DNA of 64,000 bases from Sutcliffiella horikoshii DSM 8719. Its GTDB lineage: Bacteria; Bacillota; Bacilli; Bacillales; Bacillaceae_I. The DNA is taken from NCBI GenBank assembly GCA_001648575.1, contig LQXN01000055.1, forward strand, positions 1-64,000, given 5' to 3'. This document shows positions 59,064 to 64,000 of this stretch, one piece after another; position 1 is the stretch's first letter, and every line of letters begins with the position of its first letter. The notes beneath the pieces were generated by a model. The model had not been told where the DNA came from, ran no database searches, and was given only the letters and a program-made list of their open reading frames with translations. The translations under genes and the position numbers were made by a program.

Positions 59064-59170
59064 TTCTTTTTATATTTTCTGAATAATTTACATTAATAAT
59101 AGCGAATATTGGCCGATATATACTAGTAGCTATTTCAGCTTTTGTAAAAGTTTGTTCTAGGGGGGGTACC

Positions 59171-61318
59171 ATGAAAACAATAAGAGGCAGAGTAAGGTTT
59201 ATATTAATGGCAGCTATTACAGGACTCATCATTGTTTTATTATTCAATTTCTTTTTCTACTTTACTCAATCCACTGCAAAAGAGCAAGAATCCGCTTTGT
59301 TTGAAGCAGTTAATGGAAGTAAAGAAATAAAATTTGCATTTTCCGATACTCGGAAAAATGAGCAAGAGTTTTTGAGGATTCCTAGTGATGAAACATCCGT
59401 CACCATTAAGGAAAACTTGGAGAACATTCAAAAAGATGCAGCTGAAATGCAACAGCAATTTGCTGATTATGAGGAAATCACCAGCCGTTTTTCCCAAATC
59501 GAAACGGCTGCAACAAATTATTTGAATGAATTTGTTCCACTTGAAGGGTTATATAAAGAAATAGGTTTTACTGAGTTCACAGGTTTACAAGGGGATATGA
59601 ACGGTGCTGTCAGAAACCTTGTGATCAATGTACGGGGTGCAAACCGGGAGGAACTGAATACCACATTGATGAATATGAGGCTTTATGAACAACAATATCT
59701 CGCTACCAAACAGGAAGCAAGATACAGGGATTTCATGAAGAGTTCAGAAACTTTCAAAACGCAATTGGCAGAAACGGAACTTCCTGATTCCCAAAAGAAC
59801 GGGTTAATGGAGCTTTATAACCCATACGTACAAGCAATGACGGATCTATATAATAATTACACCGCTTCCTATGGCTTCGTAAGGAACTTTGAGACGATAA
59901 GCAATGAAGTAGAGGCAAGTGTTAATGAAGTTGAAGCAGCAGTGACCAGTTTGCAAGCACAGCTTCAAGAAGAATCAAATGGAAAACTTCAGACAATCAT
60001 GTTGCTAACCTTGATTATCAGTGTACTGTTATTGCTATTTTTAAGCACGACAGGATATTTCCTGAACCGCAAAATTGCCTCTTCCATCAGATCTTTAAAG
60101 GACGGGGCATCCAAGATTGGAGAAGGAAATTTCGCGTACCGGGTTCCAATCACAACTAAAGATGAAATGGCCGACCTTGCCTTGACATTTAATGCAATGG
60201 CCGAGAAAGTACAAGTCTCTCTATTAAAAGTCATGGAAGCTACCGACAAGCTCCAGTCTTCTTCTCAGAACCTTGCAGCAATTTCCGAAGAGACGACTGC
60301 CCAGTCTACAGAAGTTAATGAAGCGATAAAACAAGTAGCCATCGGTTCTAGTGAACAAGCATTACACCTTGATGAAAGTACGGACATCCTTAAAAGAGTA
60401 AAAGCCGCTGTCGAACAGGCAAACAACTTGAGTTCGGAGATCAAATCAAAAGCGGATCACGCAAGAGTGGTTGGAGAAGACGGTCTGACAGTCGTAAAGG
60501 ACTTGCACAAGTCATCCGAACAGTTCTTGGAGCTTGCCAATCATCTGACAGAGCGAGTACAACAGGCTACAAAACAATCGCAGCAAATTCATACCATTGT
60601 CGCAACCATACAAGAAATCGCTGAGAACACTGACTTGTTGGCACTTAATGCGGCTATAGAATCGGCTCGTGCCGGAGAAGCAGGAAGAGGTTTTGCCGTT
60701 GTTGCCCAAGAGGTCCGAAAGCTAGCTGAACGCTCTAAACACGAGGCGCTATCAATTAAAAAGCTAGTGACCGAAATGGGGAATCAAATGAGTAAACTAT
60801 CCAATGATGCCCTGCAGTTCAACGAATACAGAGATCTCCAGCAGCACTCTGTCGATCAAACAAAAACATCCTTTGAAAAGATTGCAGGAAACGTCCTTGA
60901 GATCAATCATAAGGTAGATGATGTCCAGCAAGCTATTGTACAAGTTACAAGCTCCAATAAACAGTTGGAAGAAAAACTTTCAGAAGTACATTACATTTCA
61001 GAAGAAGCTGCGGCCACCTCAGAACAGGTCAGCGCTTCTAGTGAACATCAAATTGTTGCAATAGAGCAGGTAAATGAAGCGGCAATATCTCTCTCCGATA
61101 TCGCAACAGAACTACAAGAGGAGGTAAGTCAGTTCATCGTGGAAGAGGAAATCACGGAGGCTAATGAGCAGACATCTGAAGCTCAAAATTTGACGGATTT
61201 TATTGAAGCCGATGAGGAGACAGTACTTGATGAAGAAGAGCCCGAAGCTGGTTTTGCTCATAAGGAAGTAGCTGCAGGCATGGAAGAAGCAGCTTCCGCA
61301 GAACAAGAAAATAAATAA
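59171..61318 (+). CDS. Methyl-accepting chemotaxis protein
   Basis: A 715-residue transmembrane chemoreceptor: TM1 about 11-32, an extracytoplasmic helical sensor (about 33-275), TM2 about 276-297, HAMP (about 298-352) and a cytoplasmic coiled coil. The conserved CheA/CheW-binding tip is [20 protein letters not shown] near 482-501. Gln/Glu-rich methylation helices flank it. The C-terminus is a long acidic tail ([16 protein letters not shown]). GGGGGG precedes the ATG. Ligand unknown. Divergent from the EIIC-like gene, with a 107-base gap. Confidence 0.92.
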   Translation: MKTIRGRVRFILMAAITGLIIVLLFNFFFYFTQSTAKEQESALFEAVNGSKEIKFAFSDTRKNEQEFLRIPSDETSVTIKENLENIQKDAAEMQQQFADYEEITSRFSQIETAATNYLNEFVPLEGLYKEIGFTEFTGLQGDMNGAVRNLVINVRGANREELNTTLMNMRLYEQQYLATKQEARYRDFMKSSETFKTQLAETELPDSQKNGLMELYNPYVQAMTDLYNNYTASYGFVRNFETISNEVEASVNEVEAAVTSLQAQLQEESNGKLQTIMLLTLIISVLLLLFLSTTGYFLNRKIASSIRSLKDGASKIGEGNFAYRVPITTKDEMADLALTFNAMAEKVQVSLLKVMEATDKLQSSSQNLAAISEETTAQSTEVNEAIKQVAIGSSEQALHLDESTDILKRVKAAVEQANNLSSEIKSKADHARVVGEDGLTVVKDLHKSSEQFLELANHLTERVQQATKQSQQIHTIVATIQEIAENTDLLALNAAIESARAGEAGRGFAVVAQEVRKLAERSKHEALSIKKLVTEMGNQMSKLSNDALQFNEYRDLQQHSVDQTKTSFEKIAGNVLEINHKVDDVQQAIVQVTSSNKQLEEKLSEVHYISEEAAATSEQVSASSEHQIVAIEQVNEAAISLSDIATELQEEVSQFIVEEEITEANEQTSEAQNLTDFIEADEETVLDEEEPEAGFAHKEVAAGMEEAASAEQENK

Positions 61319-61321
61319 TAA

Positions 61322-61461
61322 GGCTCTTTCCTGATATGAAAATACGAAAATAGTCTATAAAAAAAGAAAACCAGTTTGTCCGAAAAAAATAGGATAAGCT
61401 GGTTTTCATTAATTAACAGAAGTTATTCATTAAAAAAGGCTGCATCTTTGAGAAAAGAGCT
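61322..61461 (+). repeat. Divergent GGCTCTTTTC-family element
   Basis: It starts GGCTCTTTCCTG and ends CTTTGAGAAAAGAGCT, recognisable ends of the small element at 13496, but the interior differs and contains an AAAACCAG / CTGGTTTT stem that may terminate the receptor gene. No target duplication is visible. Possibly a composite or decayed copy. Confidence 0.5.
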
Positions 61462-61514
61462 TTAAAAAAAGAATACAACAGGACCTTTCCCCCATCATTT
61501 TCTTCTTGCCGTTC

Positions 61515-62042
61515 CTATTTAATTTTTACAGAAGAAACAACTTCCATCATGCTTTTGGTACTGTTCTCCATGTTTTTAGTATCAGTTACAGTGGTCATCT
61601 TCACTCCGCCTACACCGACTGTCACCTCATAAAACTCTTCCTCTTCCCCTTCAACCGGAGAAATTAGCATATAACCTAGACGTCCGTCTTCTGTGACCGT
61701 ATGATCAAGTTCCAACTTTTCATAGTTTACCTTGGTAGAATCATACAAAACCTCGGAATCTTTTGGCTCAAATGGATTTACAAATAACAGATAGGTTTGT
61801 TCTTTATGTGTAAGTACAACGTTGTTTTCGGTTTCTGTGTCAACTGCAAACTGTGAGGGAAGATGATAATTAAACGCCTCTGTCTCCTCTGCTGCTTCCA
61901 TTTCTTCAGCTTCAAAAGACTGCTCAAAAGCTTCAATGGATTTTTGTGTGGCATCTTCGATAGAGATCGAGCATCCTGCTAATATAAACAATGATATAAA
62001 TAAAATAGAAACTATGGCTCTTCCAAAATACAATATTTCCAC
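61515..62042 (-). CDS. Putative lipoprotein of unknown function
   Basis: A 175-residue protein with a lipoprotein signal (hydrophobic segment and lipobox LAGC near residue 24). The mature part starts with a Glu-rich helix (EAEEMEAAEETEAF), then a beta-rich domain of about 110 residues. I recognise no family. An AGGAGT-type site lies upstream (AAAAGGAGTGG). Likely an outer-leaflet membrane protein. Confidence 0.78.
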   Translation of the reverse strand: MEILYFGRAIVSILFISLFILAGCSISIEDATQKSIEAFEQSFEAEEMEAAEETEAFNYHLPSQFAVDTETENNVVLTHKEQTYLLFVNPFEPKDSEVLYDSTKVNYEKLELDHTVTEDGRLGYMLISPVEGEEEEFYEVTVGVGGVKMTTVTDTKNMENSTKSMMEVVSSVKIK

Positions 62043-62202
62043 TCCTTTTAGTACTAAAAGACTATGAAATTCACACTTCTTCTATAATACCTATAATTCC
62101 TTCCCGATGACAAGGATAAGTTGGAATTATCACTTAATTCCCTTATTTATGATAGACTATTTAATAGATAAATAACAAGAGGTACTATTTGGAGGGATTG
62201 TC

Positions 62203-62643
62203 ATGAAATTTACTGTTTACCTTGCTGGAGAAATTCATACTGACTGGAGAGAAGAGTTGAAGGACAAAGCAAAGGCGTTGGATCTCCCCTTGGAGTTTGT
62301 CGGACCAATGACAGATCATGAACGGTCAGATAACATCGGAGAATTAGTAATGGGGACCCAGCCAAACTCGATTGCAAAAGATGAGGCAGCGTCGCAAGTC
62401 AACAATCTGCGGACTCAGCTTCTAATGAAAAAGTCAGATGTTGTCATAGCTTTGTTTGGTGAAAAGTATAAACAGTGGAACACCGCGATGGATGCAAGTG
62501 CTGCTATCAGTCTTCAAAAACCACTTATATTGATCCGCCCAGAAAGCCTTCATCATCCGTTAAAAGAGCTATCGAATAAAGCAAATATAACCGTGGAAAC
62601 TGTGAATCAGGCATTAAAAGTACTTACGTACGTACTCGATTAG
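62203..62643 (+). CDS. ytoQ: YtoQ family protein
   Basis: A 146-residue protein of the YtoQ family, distantly related to nucleoside 2-deoxyribosyltransferases. It begins FTVYLAGEIHTDWREEL, with conserved segments FVGPMTDHERSDNIGE and DVVIALFGEKYKQWNTAMDA. TTGGAGGG precedes the ATG. Biological substrate unknown. Its terminator hairpin has been duplicated around element copy G and also overlaps the 3' end of the convergent DUF84 gene. Confidence 0.92.
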   Translation: MKFTVYLAGEIHTDWREELKDKAKALDLPLEFVGPMTDHERSDNIGELVMGTQPNSIAKDEAASQVNNLRTQLLMKKSDVVIALFGEKYKQWNTAMDASAAISLQKPLILIRPESLHHPLKELSNKANITVETVNQALKVLTYVLD

Positions 62644-62644
62644 A

Positions 62645-62665
62645 AGCAGGCAATCAACCCTGCTT
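62645..62665 (+). terminator. Proximal copy of the ytoQ terminator hairpin
   Basis: AGCAGGCAATCAACCCTGCT stem without a T-run. The T-tailed copy is at 62886-62912, beyond element copy G. Confidence 0.75.
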
Positions 62666-62884
62666 CAGACTGTTGACAAAGCCCTAAATATTTTTAAATT
62701 TGCATCCTGCTGTTGATCTTCGTTCCAGGCGCTTCGCTTTTCACGGGCGGTCCGGAAGCCTCCTCGGGCTTACGCCCTGCGGGGTCTTCCCTGTCCCTTC
62801 CTCCCGCAGAAGTCTGCGCGCCTTCCACTACGATCAACACAGGTATTGCATATCTCAAAGAAAAAATACTTTGTCTACACACTG
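62666..62884 (-). mobile_element. Terminator-associated non-coding element, copy G (219 bp, long subtype)
   Basis: In reverse orientation it starts CAGACTGTTGACAAAG and ends TTTGTCTACACACTG. The perfect 20-bp hairpin AGCAGGCAATCAACCCTGCT is on both sides. Core and subtype are the same as copies A and F. The right-hand hairpin copy still encodes the last codons and stop of the DUF84 gene (stop at 62895-62897), so insertion with duplication kept both neighbours intact. Confidence 0.88.
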
Positions 62885-62894
62885 GAGCAGGCAA

Positions 62895-63434
62895 TCAACC
62901 CTGCTTTTTTCTATCATATTTCCATTGCCCTATAAGCAATTGACATACATGCTCAAACATTTGGAGTCTTGTAACTGCCCCATCGGAAAATATCCCTACC
63001 GCCCCTTCATGTTTACGGATATCCTTACGCTGGCAATATAGATCCATTAAATCTCCAAGTTCTTTTCCAGCAAGTAGTTCTTCTCTAAAGGCTGCTGGAA
63101 GAGGAATTCGTGCCCCACCTGCAATATATTCCTTGCCATCTTTCGCTACAAGCGCCCCCCAGTTACATATCATAACAGGAAATGATGTGGTGTTATCCAA
63201 GACCACTCCTCCTTCAAGGCCAATCGCAAACTCCGCATTCCCACTTTTATCTAAAGCTTCCCTTGCACGTTGTAATGCACCTTCAATGGTTTCTTCATCT
63301 GTTAATGGCTGATTGCGTACACCTGAATCTACATCTATTGAAACTGTGTCACTGCCCTTGAGTCCAAGTCCCTCCAACGCTTGTTGTACCGCCATATATT
63401 TTGCAGGGTTTCTTGACCCGATCATCACTTTCAT
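62895..63434 (-). CDS. DUF84 NTP phosphatase (inosine/xanthosine triphosphatase type)
   Basis: A 179-residue protein of the DUF84/YjjX family, which removes phosphate from non-canonical purine triphosphates to clean the nucleotide pool. ATG 63434 fits AGAGGCGGGA and gives the usual start MKVMIGSRNPAK. Segments GSRNPAKYMAVQQAL, GVRNQPLTDEETIEGA and AEFAIGLEGGVV are characteristic. Only about 28 bases separate the gene upstream of it from the ytoP terminator. Confidence 0.9.
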   Translation of the reverse strand: MKVMIGSRNPAKYMAVQQALEGLGLKGSDTVSIDVDSGVRNQPLTDEETIEGALQRAREALDKSGNAEFAIGLEGGVVLDNTTSFPVMICNWGALVAKDGKEYIAGGARIPLPAAFREELLAGKELGDLMDLYCQRKDIRKHEGAVGIFSDGAVTRLQMFEHVCQLLIGQWKYDRKKQG

Positions 63435-63465
63435 CACAATCCCGCCTCTCACTTAAAATTTATCA

Positions 63466-63492
63466 AAAAGAAAACGATGGGGTACCCCCACC
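63466..63492 (-). terminator. Terminator after ytoP
   Basis: CGGTGGGG / CCCCATCG stem (one G-T pair) with TTTTCTTTTTG on the minus strand. Confidence 0.75.
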
Positions 63493-63521
63493 GCTTCCCG
63501 ATTTATTGTATAGCATTCTGA

Positions 63522-64000
63522 TTAGCGACTTCTGATGGAGTCAACTGTGGACTGATCCGTGGATTTAACAAGCTTCACAATCAGTTCTCTTGCTGCTGCA
63601 TAGTCATCCACATGAACTATGGAAGCATGTGTATGAATATAACGGGAACAAATCCCCACTACAGCAGAGGGTACACCCTCATTAGAAGTATGAACGCGGC
63701 CTGCATCCGTTCCTCCCTGGGAGATGAAATACTGATATGGAATACTGTTGGATTCAGCGGTATCCAATACAAAATCCCTCATCCCTGTATGTGTAATCAT
63801 AGAACGATCGTAAATTCTCAGTAATGCCCCTTTACCAAGATGACCGAATTCCTTCTTATCTCCTGTCATATCATTTGCAGGAGATGCATCTAGGGCAAAG
63901 AAGATATCAGGTTTAATCATATTCGCCGCAGTCTGTGCTCCACGCAAACCTACCTCTTCCTGGACCGTAGCTCCAGAATACAATACGTTCGGAAGCGCCT
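63522..64000 (-). CDS. ytoP: M42 family aminopeptidase YtoP, 3' part
   Basis: The C-terminal roughly 158 residues of a glutamyl/leucyl-type metallo-aminopeptidase (M42). Active-site segment [11 protein letters not shown] (catalytic Glu pair) lies near the edge, with metal-ligand segment [10 protein letters not shown] and the conserved [15 protein letters not shown]. The frame is open to the window edge, so the gene starts outside. It acts on peptides in the cytoplasm. Location beside ytoQ and ytpP matches B. subtilis ytoP. Confidence 0.92.
   Translation of the reverse strand, partial: ALPNVLYSGATVQEEVGLRGAQTAANMIKPDIFFALDASPANDMTGDKKEFGHLGKGALLRIYDRSMITHTGMRDFVLDTAESNSIPYQYFISQGGTDAGRVHTSNEGVPSAVVGICSRYIHTHASIVHVDDYAAARELIVKLVKSTDQSTVDSIRSR

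Overview
This 64 kb window is a chromosomal segment of an endospore-forming Bacillota bacterium, Bacillus sensu lato. The evidence is an alpha/beta-type spore protein gene with a sigma-G-like promoter, gerW/ytfJ, ezrA, refZ, sftA, a tyrosyl T-box, AGGAGG-type ribosome sites with several TTG/GTG starts, and gene order close to the B. subtilis tpx-ytfJ-sppA ... thiI-ezrA-rpsD-tyrS-acsA-acuABC-motPS-ccpA-aroA-ytxGHJ-murC-sftA-ytoP block. The species cannot be fixed from the window. No tRNA, rRNA or CRISPR array was seen.

Layout. 1-9.4 kb: tpx, gerW, ytfI, yteJ, sppA, an NAD kinase, a frameshifted ytcJ amidohydrolase, an acyl-CoA ligase, a 31-codon gene and a spore protein gene. 9.4-23.1 kb: thiI and its cysteine desulfurase, a branched-chain amino acid transporter with an N-terminal frameshift, ezrA, hisJ, refZ, ytsP, a methionine gamma-lyase-like gene, a GAF-GGDEF protein and rpsD with its leader. 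23.2-25.75 kb: an AT-rich accessory patch with a lipoprotein, a decapitated metzincin protease and a decayed IS1182-type insertion sequence. 25.7-40.5 kb: a GNAT protein, tyrS with a T-box, a class A penicillin-binding protein, the acetate module acsA / acuABC, the sodium stator motPS, ccpA and aroA(G). 40.7-52.6 kb: a 714-residue FtsA-like protein, ytxGHJ, an M29 aminopeptidase, murC, a nicotinate phosphoribosyltransferase, sftA and ytpQ. 53.2-64 kb: a 1465-residue bacillopeptidase F-like protease, ytpP with an EIIC-like membrane protein, a chemotaxis receptor, a lipoprotein, ytoQ, a DUF84 phosphatase and the 3' part of ytoP.

Working together: AcsA makes acetyl-CoA from acetate, AcuA and AcuC reversibly modify it, and CcpA, encoded nearby, probably represses across a cre site in the divergent promoter region. 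ThiI takes sulfur from the neighbouring desulfurase. EzrA, RefZ, SftA, MurC and the PBP serve division and wall synthesis. YtxG, YtxH and YtxJ sit behind a sigma-B-like promoter.

The most unusual signal is a family of six non-coding elements of 197-220 bp (8717, 18103, 39147, 42902, 45925, 62666). They carry imperfect terminal inverted repeats (CAGTGTGTAGACAAA / CAGACTGTTGACAAA). At least five of them lie inside rho-independent terminators, and the whole terminator hairpin is duplicated on both sides. The only IS remnant in the window (IS1182 type) has a matching end and also abuts a terminator hairpin. The element cores show compensatory base changes, pointing to a conserved fold. A second small element family (GGCTCTTTTC ends) has an 8-bp target duplication. 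Three reading-frame breaks coincide with A-tracts, which may be assembly errors or real decay.
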